Assembly (NCBI GenBank): GCA_937875395.1
Contig: CALNCU010000277.1
Location: 1-10,240, forward strand
Length of the DNA: 10,240 nucleotides
Origin: an uncultured Armatimonadota bacterium
GTDB lineage: Bacteria > Armatimonadota > UBA5829 > DTJY01
Direction: 5' to 3'
Positions 1 to 6,693 of the stretch are shown here, one piece after another. Numbering within the stretch: position 1 is the first letter of the stretch; each line of letters begins with the position of its first letter. The notes under the pieces are model-generated. The model was not told where the DNA came from, did not search any database, and worked only from the letters and a program-made list of their open reading frames with translations. Made by a program: the position numbers and the translations under genes.

Positions 1-30
1 TGACAGGTCTGGGCGGGAGGAGAAACACTT

Positions 31-78
31 TATGCGATACTTCGGTCGCAGAGCCGGAGGCGTCGCTGCCGAAGCATA
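31..78. repeat. Imperfect inverted repeat downstream of folP
   Basis: The left part TATGC-gata-CTTCGG (31-45) pairs with CCGAAGCATA (69-78). If the short gata/c insertion is bulged out, the stem is about ten pairs around a GC-rich loop. It lies about 80 nt beyond the folP stop codon and has no T-run on either side, so it is not a canonical intrinsic terminator. It could be a structured 3' end, a Rho-dependent termination region or the edge of a neighbouring element. No gene can be supported in 1-158: short open stretches exist in several frames, but none has a recognisable protein or start signal. Confidence 0.3.
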
Positions 79-158
79 TGTAGATAATTGAGCATCCTGC
101 GACGGCTTCCCCCGGCTTCGCCCGCCGCAGACTGGATGAGCGTAGATGATGTTTCAGC

Positions 159-1400
159 CTAGACGCCTCTTGCAACCGCATCCGCCATGCGGGCGACGCG
201 GGTCATCTCCCGCACATCATGCACGCGGACTATGTTGGCGCCGTTTGCTATTCCAAGGGCAACTGTGGCCGCCGTGCCCTCAACACGCTCGGAGGCCTGC
301 TGAACGCCGGTGATCTTTCCTATGAAGCCCTTTCTGGATGTAGCAAGGAGTATGGGGCGCCCTATGGCCTTAAAATCTGCAAGCTCTCTTATTATTGCAA
401 GGTTATGAGAGACGGTCTTTCCAAAGCCCACGCCGGGGTCTATTATAATAAACTCCTCCGGCAGCCCCGCCTCCACCGCCTCTGCAATCCGCTCCCTAAG
501 AAAAGCCATCACTTCAGAGACGACATCTTCATATGAGGGGTTCTGCTGCATGGTCTGTGGGGTGCCTTTCATGTGCATGATTATGGAAGGTACCCGGCGC
601 TCTGCAGCCAGCCCCCTCATCTTTGGACAACCCAGGCCGGTTATATCGTTTATAATGGAGGCTCCGGCATCCAGGGCGGCACGGGCCACCTCCGGCTTGA
701 ATGTGTCTATGGAGATTGGAAGCTTTATCTTCCCCGCAAGCTCTCGGATAACGGGCACCACGCGGGATATCTCTTCCTCTGGGGAGACGGGTTCTGCGCC
801 GGGGCGCGTAGATTCTCCGCCTACGTCAATTATATCCGCCCCTTCGCTCGCCATAAGAAGGCCGTGCTCTACCGACGCTTCTGCCGAGGCATGCATGCCT
901 CCATCAGAGAAGGAATCCGGGGTGGTGTTTAGAATCCCCATAATAAGGGTGCGCTTTTCCATCTCCAAATACATGCGCTGCAGGGTTTTGCTTAAAGATT
1001 CCCTGTGCGGAAGGGATGGGAAGGGTTTAACGTAATTATCTATGGCGGCCTGTATTTCATCTGCAAGGCGGGCAAGCTCAAACGGCTGGGCACGGAGGTC
1101 TTTAAGCATGCTTGAGTAGGCTCTTTCCGTGCCCATAAGCAGACAGTCGGAACGCTCCGCCCGGCCTACTATAGCGTTTCGGTGGATGGCGCAATCGCCC
1201 CCCTTTGCCAGCATCTCTTCTTTAAGGATGAGAACCGCCGGATTGCGCAGCCCGTGCACTTTTATTACAAAATGCCGTGCCTTGGGCGCCATGTGTTCCA
1301 CACCCTGCCACTCAGACCCAACCTTTGCCATCTCTTCCTTAAGCTCTTCTATTTGCTTGCTGGAGTAAACACGGGCGTTGAACGCAGCTGTATCCGTCAT
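159..1400 (-). CDS. folP: Dihydropteroate synthase with N-terminal extra domain
   Basis: The enzyme condenses 6-hydroxymethyl-7,8-dihydropterin pyrophosphate with p-aminobenzoate to give dihydropteroate, in cytoplasmic folate synthesis. The catalytic TIM barrel occupies about residues 150-413 and carries all the family signatures: LNTTPDSFSDGG (157-168), GGESTRPGA (194-202), SIDTFKPEVA (230-239), NDITG (251-255), MHMKGTP (275-281), DPGVGFGKT (321-329), TSRKGFIG (354-361) and VRVHDV (391-396). Ordinary bacterial FolP is about 270-285 residues. Here about 145 residues precede the barrel, with a conserved-looking core (LILKEEMLAKGGDCAIHR, 57-74; LLMGT, 87-91) that I recognise from the ~400-residue FolP of many anaerobes; its function is unknown to me. 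The ATG at 1400 is supported by AGGAGAG five bases upstream and by a promoter at 1433-1461. No other folate gene is in the window. Confidence 0.96.
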   Translation of the reverse strand: MTDTAAFNARVYSSKQIEELKEEMAKVGSEWQGVEHMAPKARHFVIKVHGLRNPAVLILKEEMLAKGGDCAIHRNAIVGRAERSDCLLMGTERAYSSMLKDLRAQPFELARLADEIQAAIDNYVKPFPSLPHRESLSKTLQRMYLEMEKRTLIMGILNTTPDSFSDGGMHASAEASVEHGLLMASEGADIIDVGGESTRPGAEPVSPEEEISRVVPVIRELAGKIKLPISIDTFKPEVARAALDAGASIINDITGLGCPKMRGLAAERRVPSIIMHMKGTPQTMQQNPSYEDVVSEVMAFLRERIAEAVEAGLPEEFIIIDPGVGFGKTVSHNLAIIRELADFKAIGRPILLATSRKGFIGKITGVQQASERVEGTAATVALGIANGANIVRVHDVREMTRVARMADAVARGV

Positions 1401-1432
1401 GTATCTCTCCTGATTATTTTCTTGACACAGTC

Positions 1433-1461
1433 ATTTTATGCCATACCGCCCGCCCAGTCAA
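1433..1461 (-). promoter_or_regulatory. Predicted sigma70-type promoter of folP
   Basis: On the minus strand, TTGACT (1461-1456) is followed after 17 nt by TAAAAT (1438-1433). Each box is one base from consensus and the spacing is optimal. The predicted start near 1426 leaves a leader of about 25 nt that contains the AGGAGAG ribosome site. This lets folP be transcribed independently of the hydrolase gene upstream. Confidence 0.65.
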
Positions 1462-1542
1462 CAAATGGAGGCTTGAACCCTGGCTTATGGGCCGAAGCAC
1501 TGTTGATATATAACCCTGCCTGCAAGATAATCCTGCAGCGTT

Positions 1543-2193
1543 TTATTCATCCAGCAGACGGCAGCATCTGCTTTCCTGATCCCATATTCCAAGGGTTTTG
1601 AACGTAAGGTTTGCAAATACCTTATGCCCCTTGCCGTTAGGGTGCTGGCTGTCATTCATCCACAGTTGGATTAGCGCCGGGTCTTTATCCCATGCCTTCT
1701 CCCATAGGTTTCTATGGTCAACTACGGTAAGCCCGCGTTTTTGCCCAAACTCTCTTATCTTCTCTGCAATGATGGGCAGGGATGGCTCTCTTAGGGGTTC
1801 GGAGCCGGGTATGGCCGGGTTTGGGGTATGCAGCACCACCATTGCTTCTGTCTTTTCCGCCAGAATATCCAGTATGCGGGTGTAATCCCTGTCAAAATTC
1901 TCCAAGGGGTGCTTTGCATCATTCATGCCAAGCATTATGGAGATAAAGTGCGGGTTATGCTGTAGTATGTTCCATTCTATGTCATCAAGAATATTCTTTG
2001 ATATGTAGCCGGAGATTGCCGTTTTTATTACATGATCGCGGCTTCTGCCCAGCTCGGACCGCAGGCGTTCTTCAAAGTGCTGCACGTAATCCCGGTAGCC
2101 GGAGGTATGCCGGCAGCCGTGTGTTATGCTGTCTCCGGTAAAGAGCCACCTGAGCGGGGCCTGTGATTTTAAGAGTCTTTCTATACCGGCCAT
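1543..2193 (-). CDS. SGNH/GDSL-family hydrolase (esterase-like), cytoplasmic
   Basis: This 216-residue protein has the four conserved SGNH blocks: GDSIT (20-24) with nucleophile Ser22, Gly62 in AISGYIS, Asn91 in GMND (89-92), and the Asp181/His184 pair in NDSQHP (180-185). It is expected to hydrolyse an ester bond by a Ser-His-Asp mechanism. The substrate cannot be told from sequence; the family includes lipases, acyl-thioesterases, carbohydrate esterases and PAF-acetylhydrolase-like enzymes. There is no signal peptide or membrane segment, so a cytoplasmic location is inferred, which argues against a secreted polysaccharide deacetylase. The start ATG follows AGGAG by 10 nt, and that ribosome site begins three bases after the T-run of the hppA terminator. 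No promoter fits between the terminator and the gene. It is separated from folP by 142 nt and a separate promoter, so it is not obviously part of folate synthesis. Confidence 0.88.
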   Translation of the reverse strand: MAGIERLLKSQAPLRWLFTGDSITHGCRHTSGYRDYVQHFEERLRSELGRSRDHVIKTAISGYISKNILDDIEWNILQHNPHFISIMLGMNDAKHPLENFDRDYTRILDILAEKTEAMVVLHTPNPAIPGSEPLREPSLPIIAEKIREFGQKRGLTVVDHRNLWEKAWDKDPALIQLWMNDSQHPNGKGHKVFANLTFKTLGIWDQESRCCRLLDE

Positions 2194-2210
2194 CTTTTAT
2201 CTTCTCCTAT

Positions 2211-2243
2211 AAAAAAAGCCGGGGGCCTATTGGGGCCCCCGGC
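2211..2243 (-). terminator. Intrinsic terminator of hppA
   Basis: Read on the minus strand, GCCGGGGGCC, a six-base loop CCAATA and GGCCCCCGGC form a perfect 10-bp GC-rich stem, followed by seven T residues. It begins 22 nt after the hppA stop codon. On the plus strand there is no matching T-run, so it works only leftward. It separates hppA from the hydrolase gene. Confidence 0.93.
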
Positions 2244-2265
2244 GTCTTGCTTTAGTCAGTGCGGA

Positions 2266-4716
2266 TTATAACTTCTCAGCTAGTTCCGCAACTTCCTTTT
2301 CTTCCACGGGGCCTTCAGAGACTAGTTTGTTCTCTTCCGCCTCTATGCCGCCGCGCTTGCTGAACAGTACTGCTGCTGCAAGCAGAGCCACGCACACCAG
2401 TACTATGGTTGTTCTTACGCTGGGGGCTATATCATGGATAGCTATGGGCGCCAGAAGCAGCGCAACAAGGTTCATAACCTTGATGAGCGGGTTCAGCGCC
2501 GGGCCGGCGGTATCCTTGAAAGGATCGCCGACTGTGTCGCCCACAACGCCGGCTTTGTGGTACTCTGTGCCCTTGCCGCCAAAGAGACCGTCTTCAATCT
2601 TCTTCTTGGCGTTGTCCCAGAGACCGCCGGAGTTAGAGAGCAGAACCGCCATCAGCTGCCCTGTAAGGATTGAACCTGCAAGGAATCCGCCAAGTGCGGC
2701 GGCTCCGCGCAGAGGCTCCGCGTAACCCAGTGAGAATACCACCAGGATTGGGGCCACAATTGCCAGGATTGCGGGGCTCATAAGCTCCTTCTGTGCAGCT
2801 GAGGTGCTTATTGCCACGCAGCGGGCATAGTCCGGCTTCTCTTTGAATGTCATAATGCCGGGATGCTCGCGGAACTGGCGGCGAACTTCTTCCACCAGCT
2901 GGAATGCTGCACGGCTCACCGCCTTGATTGCAAATGAGCAGAAGAGGAACGGTACGGCGCCGCCAATGAGGAAGCCTACGAATACCTCTGTCCAGTCTAT
3001 GCGAATACCAATTTCAAGAAGCCCTGTATCCGCCATGAATGAGCGGAAGAGGGATGTTGCCGCAATAACGGCAGTGGCTATTGCAAAGCCCTTTGTAAGA
3101 GCCTTGGTTGTGTTTCCTACTGCGTCCAGCTTGGCAACTATCTTGCTTGCGTTGGAATCTTCGCCGGCCTCGCGGAGCGCGCCGGACATCTCAAAGATGC
3201 CGTTTGCGTTGTCTGCTATGGGGCCGTAGGTATCCATTGCAAGGATGTATCCGGTGGTGGTTAGAAGGCCAAGACCGGAGAGCGCAATTCCGTATGCGGC
3301 AAGTTCAAGGTTGCCGCCAAAGATAAGGTAGGAGCCCATAATGGCGCCGCATACTGCAACCAGGCCCCATACGCTGGATTCCAGACCGCTGGCAAATCCG
3401 GTAAGGATAAGGGTTGCCGGGCCGGTCTTGGTGGCGTATGCAGCTTCTGTGACGGGGCCTTTATCTATAGCTGTGAAGTATTCGGTCAACTTACCTATAA
3501 CAAGCGCCAGGATAATTCCCATAAGGGTGGCGCCGGCAAACTGGTACCAATGAACGTTAGGGATAGGCATGAAATCCTTGAATAGGAAGTAGCTAACAAT
3601 GCTGAATCCTATTGTGGCAAAGATGGCGGAACCGTAGAAGCCTACGTTTATAGGCTGCATTGGGTCCATGTCTATATCGTCGCGTCCGCGCACCATGAAT
3701 ATGCCAAGGATAGATGCAACAACACCAACCGCACGAACAAGGAGCGGGTACATAATGAGCGCCATTACGTTGCCGCCGGCCACTCCAGTTGCTGCTGCTC
3801 CAAGAATGATAGCTGCTACAAGGGTGACTTCGTAGCTCTCAAAGACGTCTGCCGCCATACCGGCGCAGTCGCCTACGTTATCGCCAACGTTATCTGCTAT
3901 GGTTGCGGCGTTCCTGGGGTCATCCTCAGGGATTCCGGCCTCAACCTTGCCTACAAGGTCTGCGCCTACGTCTGCAGCCTTGGTGAAGATACCTCCACCT
4001 ATTCTCATGAAGAGAGCTGCAAGGCATCCTCCAAACCCAAATCCTACAAGCACCTTCATGGATTGTTCCTTGAAGATGAAGAAGATTATGGTGGCGCCCA
4101 GAAGCCCCAGGCCTACTGTTGCCATGCCGGAGACTGCTCCTGCCCGGAAGGCTGTATACAGGGCCTTCTTAAAGCTGGAAAGCGCTGCATTGGCGGTTCT
4201 CACATTGGCGCGTACGGCCATGTACATTCCCACAAAGCCTGCCATATATGAAGCAAATACGCCCAGCACAAAAGCAATGGCTATACCTATTGCCAGAGTG
4301 TTGCCGTAACCTTCCAGCGGCCTGTACATGAAGTAGAGACCTATGCCGATAAGGATGACAAATAAGAACATTGTCTTAAACTGCCGGCTGAGGTAGGCCA
4401 TTGCGCCTTCCTGCACAGCCTGTGCCACTTCCTGCATTCCCTTGGAACCAGGGCTCTGTCTCATAATAATGAGGAGCCACCCAAGTCCAAACAGGATTGC
4501 TATGATGGCGGAGAAGAACACGATCCAGAGAACCATGTTCTCAAAACTACCGAACTTAGGAAGTTCGATAGCTTCTGAGGCGTGTGCGGTGCCGGTGGAC
4601 GCAAGAACGCCCACAATCGAGAGCGCAGACGCCCAGCGCAGGAACCTGGAAAACACGGATGTCTTTCCGGGTTCCGCTGCCGAGACGTGCTCGGATGCAT
4701 GATGCATTGTTAACAT
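2266..4716 (-). CDS. hppA: Membrane-bound proton-translocating pyrophosphatase (K+-independent type)
   Basis: The protein hydrolyses inorganic pyrophosphate and couples this to ion pumping, normally H+, across the inner membrane. It recovers energy and removes PPi made by biosynthesis. The 816 residues carry the family signatures: DVGADLVGKVE (249-259), DNVGDNVGDCAG (275-286), DNAKK (701-705) and VGDTVGDPFKDTAGPALN (725-742), which supply the Mg-PPi-binding acidic residues. GNTTKA (534-539) has Lys538, the residue that replaces potassium in K+-independent enzymes, where K+-dependent ones have Ala. The many hydrophobic segments agree with the usual 16 helices. An extra N-terminal stretch includes a hydrophobic segment (about 27-43) ending in TAHA-S, like a cleavable signal peptide before the first helix (about 61-85). 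The ATG at 4716 follows AAGAAGGGGG closely; an in-frame ATG at 4707 is an alternative start 11 nt from the same site. It has its own promoter and terminator, so it is monocistronic. Confidence 0.97.
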   Translation of the reverse strand: MLTMHHASEHVSAAEPGKTSVFSRFLRWASALSIVGVLASTGTAHASEAIELPKFGSFENMVLWIVFFSAIIAILFGLGWLLIIMRQSPGSKGMQEVAQAVQEGAMAYLSRQFKTMFLFVILIGIGLYFMYRPLEGYGNTLAIGIAIAFVLGVFASYMAGFVGMYMAVRANVRTANAALSSFKKALYTAFRAGAVSGMATVGLGLLGATIIFFIFKEQSMKVLVGFGFGGCLAALFMRIGGGIFTKAADVGADLVGKVEAGIPEDDPRNAATIADNVGDNVGDCAGMAADVFESYEVTLVAAIILGAAATGVAGGNVMALIMYPLLVRAVGVVASILGIFMVRGRDDIDMDPMQPINVGFYGSAIFATIGFSIVSYFLFKDFMPIPNVHWYQFAGATLMGIILALVIGKLTEYFTAIDKGPVTEAAYATKTGPATLILTGFASGLESSVWGLVAVCGAIMGSYLIFGGNLELAAYGIALSGLGLLTTTGYILAMDTYGPIADNANGIFEMSGALREAGEDSNASKIVAKLDAVGNTTKALTKGFAIATAVIAATSLFRSFMADTGLLEIGIRIDWTEVFVGFLIGGAVPFLFCSFAIKAVSRAAFQLVEEVRRQFREHPGIMTFKEKPDYARCVAISTSAAQKELMSPAILAIVAPILVVFSLGYAEPLRGAAALGGFLAGSILTGQLMAVLLSNSGGLWDNAKKKIEDGLFGGKGTEYHKAGVVGDTVGDPFKDTAGPALNPLIKVMNLVALLLAPIAIHDIAPSVRTTIVLVCVALLAAAVLFSKRGGIEAEENKLVSEGPVEEKEVAELAEKL

Positions 4717-4745
4717 TTCCCCCTTCTTAGAATAACTACCTGCTA

Positions 4746-4770
4746 GGAATCACCTTGAAGAAGCGATTCC
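4746..4770 (-). other. Leader hairpin 2 of hppA mRNA
   Basis: GGAATC and GATTCC pair over six bases around a 13-nt loop in the hppA 5' leader, about 30-55 nt before the start codon. The ribosome site (4719-4728) lies outside the stem. The shape does not match any riboswitch class I know, and a short hairpin of this size may be chance. Confidence 0.3.
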
Positions 4771-4772
4771 GC

Positions 4773-4794
4773 GGGTTTCCATGCAACGAAACCC
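4773..4794 (-). other. 5'-terminal hairpin of hppA mRNA
   Basis: On the minus strand, GGGTTTC (4794-4788) pairs with GAAACCC (4779-4773) across an eight-base loop. The start site predicted from the promoter falls at about 4793-4794, so this stem would begin at or next to the first nucleotide of the mRNA. Such 5'-terminal stems are known to stabilise bacterial transcripts. Here that role is inferred. Confidence 0.4.
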
Positions 4795-4799
4795 CGAAA

Positions 4800-4828
4800 A
4801 TTATAATATTAGAACTCATCAATGTCAA
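4800..4828 (-). promoter_or_regulatory. Consensus sigma70-type promoter of hppA
   Basis: On the minus strand, TTGACA (4828-4823) and TATAAT (4805-4800) are separated by exactly 17 nt. All 12 box positions match consensus. The predicted transcription start is near 4793, giving a leader of about 77 nt. This predicts strong, housekeeping-sigma-dependent expression of the pyrophosphatase. Confidence 0.88.
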
Positions 4829-4867
4829 GCCATGGTAGGGCTTTAAAGAGTGCGATATGTATTATTT

Positions 4868-4899
4868 TTGACATACAAGGCCAAATAAACCCATATAAA
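4868..4899 (+). promoter_or_regulatory. Possible distal promoter of the mla operon
   Basis: A perfect TTGACA (4868-4873) is followed by AT-rich sequence with CATATA (4892-4897, 18-nt spacing) or TATAAA (4894-4899, 20-nt spacing). Neither -10 is ideal in both sequence and spacing, so this is weaker than the promoter at 4974-5003. It would give a longer leader for mlaE. Its -35 box is about 40 bp from that of hppA, and CTTTAAAG (4841-4848), a small palindrome, lies between the two. Confidence 0.35.
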
Positions 4900-4973
4900 A
4901 ATAGTTATAGTGTCCGTATGGGCGGGGTATGTTAGGCGCCCGGGGGATTCCGCAGTTCAATGCCTCCAATTCG

Positions 4974-5003
4974 TTTACAAAGTTGTATGCGTTAGGTTAT
5001 AAT
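4974..5003 (+). promoter_or_regulatory. Proximal promoter of the mla operon
   Basis: TTTACA (4974-4979) and TATAAT (4998-5003) are separated by 18 nt, with 11 of 12 box positions matching consensus. The predicted start is about 5010, leaving a 57-nt leader before TTG 5067. It lies inside the longest reading frame of mlaE, which is evidence that translation starts downstream of it. Confidence 0.7.
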
Positions 5004-5054
5004 AAGAGCGTGGTTGCACTCGCCGGCAGCTTAGGCGGGCGGTTCCCCAACACC

Positions 5055-5060
5055 AGAGGT
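5055..5060 (+). promoter_or_regulatory. Ribosome binding site deciding the mlaE start
   Basis: AGAGGT ends six bases before TTG 5067. Together with the promoter at 4974-5003 and the normal length of MlaE, it favours this TTG over ATG 4929 and GTG 5010. ATG 4929 has only a GGGCGGGG stretch upstream, at poor spacing. Confidence 0.6.
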
Positions 5061-5066
5061 GCGGTA

Positions 5067-5879
5067 TTGGCAAACAGCTTTGAAACAGCCGTTGATGCTT
5101 CGGGACGGGCAATTATAAAGCAGATATTCTCTGTATTTGAGTTTATCGGCAGGGCATCCGCTATAGGTTATGCCGCTGTGCGCCGCATTGCAATGGGGGA
5201 TTTCAGCGCGCGGGATACGCTCTTTCAGATGGCATCTGCCGGGGTGAACTCTCTTCCTATTGTGCTTATAACCACTTCATTTTCCGGTGCTGTTCTTGCT
5301 TTGTATACCGCCAAAACCCTTACCCAGTGGGGCGTGGGGAGCCTTGTGGGCGGGCTTGTATCCCTAAGCGTTGCAAGGGAACTGGCGCCGGTGCTGACTG
5401 CGGTTGTTGTGGCTGCGCGCGCTGGTTCTGCCATTACTGCAGAGATAGGCACTATGAAGGTTACGGAGCAGATAGATGCGCTCCGCTCCCTGGGGGCCAA
5501 TCCCATTAAGTATCTTGTAGCGCCCAGGTTTGTGGCTCTTGTTGCCATGTTGCCTGTGCTTACAATGATAAGTATGGTTATAGGCAGTTTTGGCGGATAT
5601 ATTGTGGCCCAGATGAACGGGGTTACCGGGGTTGCCTACCTTAATTCAGCGCAGCAATGGCTTACGGTATATGATGTGGTTATGGGCCTTCTGAAAACAG
5701 TATTCTTTGGTGCATTTATAGCCATTGTGGGTACGCAGCAGGGCCTGGATGCAGAACGAGGCGCTGCCGGTGTGGGTAAGAATACCATGAACTCCGTGGT
5801 TATCTCCATACTGCTCATATACATATCCAATTATTTTCTGGCGTATATAATGTTCGGCGGTAACAGGCCGGGCTTCTGA
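5067..5879 (+). CDS. mlaE: MlaE-type ABC permease of phospholipid transporter
   Basis: This is the inner-membrane permease of the Mla/MCE lipid transporter. It pairs with the MlaF ATPase and supports the MlaD ring to move glycerophospholipids between the membranes. The family core is clear: RELAPVLTA (104-112) followed by AEIGTMKVTEQIDAL (125-139), numbering from TTG 5067. Hydrophobic segments lie at about 62-82, 91-120, 154-182, 204-222 and 242-264, with an amphipathic N-terminal helix before them, as in E. coli MlaE. From TTG 5067 the protein is 270 residues, close to the usual ~260. The frame extends upstream to ATG 4929 (316 residues), but the extra 46 residues look unlike the family and contain a promoter. 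It ends 7 nt before mlaF, indicating one transcript and coupled translation. Confidence 0.94.
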   Translation: MANSFETAVDASGRAIIKQIFSVFEFIGRASAIGYAAVRRIAMGDFSARDTLFQMASAGVNSLPIVLITTSFSGAVLALYTAKTLTQWGVGSLVGGLVSLSVARELAPVLTAVVVAARAGSAITAEIGTMKVTEQIDALRSLGANPIKYLVAPRFVALVAMLPVLTMISMVIGSFGGYIVAQMNGVTGVAYLNSAQQWLTVYDVVMGLLKTVFFGAFIAIVGTQQGLDAERGAAGVGKNTMNSVVISILLIYISNYFLAYIMFGGNRPGF

Positions 5880-5886
5880 GGCTGCC

Positions 5887-6642
5887 GTGATAACAGTAAG
5901 AAACTTGAGCTATAGCATAGACGGCAAGGTTGTGCTTGAAGATTTAAACCTTCATGTTCGCCAGGGTGAGAATGTATCTATAATGGGGGTCTCCGGGTCC
6001 GGCAAGACCACCCTTCTTAAGGTGATGTCCGGGCTGGTAAGGCCTTCGGGCGGCCAGGTGATAATAGATCATACGGATATAACCCATCTTTCAGAAGAAG
6101 AGATGGATCGTATCCGGCCCAGAATGGGAGTGGTCTTTCAGTACGGGGCGCTCTTTGATTCCCTTACGGTCTATGAGAATGTTGCTTTTGGGCTTACAAG
6201 GCGTACGCAGCTTAAGAAACAGGAGATAGATTCCATAGTTGAAGAGAAGCTCTCCCTTGTGGGTCTGCCGGGCACGGAGTACCTTATGCCCTCACAGCTT
6301 TCCGGCGGGATGCAAAAGAGGGTGAGCCTGGCCCGGGCCATTGCCGTGAACCCGGATATCCTTTTCTATGATGAGCCTACCAGCGGCCTTGACCCTATAA
6401 TGACAACCGTGATAGGCGATCTTATAGTAGATATGAGAAACAAGCTTGGCGTGACTTCTGTTATTGTCTCGCACGACCTGCGGAGCATATTTGCAACATC
6501 AGACAGAATAGCCATGCTTTGTGATGGAAAGATAATAGCCTACGGTACCCCGGAAGAGATAAAGGATACCCGGGACTCCAGGGTAAGGCAGTTTGTGGAA
6601 GGCCGCCCGGAAGGCCCCATACGGGCCGGAGGGGGCGGATAG
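5887..6642 (+). CDS. mlaF: MlaF-type ABC ATPase of phospholipid transporter
   Basis: This 251-residue cytoplasmic ATPase powers the MlaE permease. All ABC motifs are intact: Walker A GVSGSGKTT (34-42), Q-loop Gln85 (VVFQYGALF), signature LSGGM (138-142), Walker B ILFYDEP (158-164) with catalytic Glu163, D-loop SGLD, and switch His196. FQYGALFDSLTVYENV is typical of MlaF rather than of general ABC importers. The start is GTG at 5887, with GAGG five bases upstream overlapping the mlaE stop codon. The next gene's GTG or ATG follows within 7-52 nt. No mlaB (STAS-domain partner) gene follows, so regulation by MlaB is not evident here. Confidence 0.96.
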   Translation: MITVRNLSYSIDGKVVLEDLNLHVRQGENVSIMGVSGSGKTTLLKVMSGLVRPSGGQVIIDHTDITHLSEEEMDRIRPRMGVVFQYGALFDSLTVYENVAFGLTRRTQLKKQEIDSIVEEKLSLVGLPGTEYLMPSQLSGGMQKRVSLARAIAVNPDILFYDEPTSGLDPIMTTVIGDLIVDMRNKLGVTSVIVSHDLRSIFATSDRIAMLCDGKIIAYGTPEEIKDTRDSRVRQFVEGRPEGPIRAGGGG

Positions 6643-6693
6643 GTTCCGGTGTGCGCGTTGCACATAGAGCCAATCTACCAATTGGAGAGAGTA

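Noticed and set aside
1..91. C-terminal end of a plus-strand gene entering from the left
   Set aside because: More than one plus frame is open to the window edge and none gives a recognisable protein end, so no call is justified.
550..1035. 161-codon open frame on the plus strand across folP
   Set aside because: It is antisense to a FolP with every catalytic motif intact. Its translation is Ser/Arg/Pro-rich and resembles no family.
1505..1542. Small CTGCA/TGCAG hairpin after the hydrolase gene as a terminator
   Set aside because: The stem is only five pairs and no T-run follows, so it cannot be called a terminator.
2265..2270. TATAAT on the minus strand at the hppA stop codon as a promoter for the hydrolase gene
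   Set aside because: No acceptable -35 box lies at 16-18 nt; the best TTGCGG is at 15 nt. A transcript from it would run into the terminator at 2211-2243.
2327..2725. 132-codon and other plus-strand frames opposite hppA
   Set aside because: hppA is complete and strongly conserved. The opposite frames exist because of its Gly/Ala-rich codons and have no supporting start signals.
4717..4800. Known riboswitch (fluoride or c-di-GMP type) in the hppA leader
   Set aside because: The leader is short and shows neither the conserved core nor the pairing order of these classes by eye.
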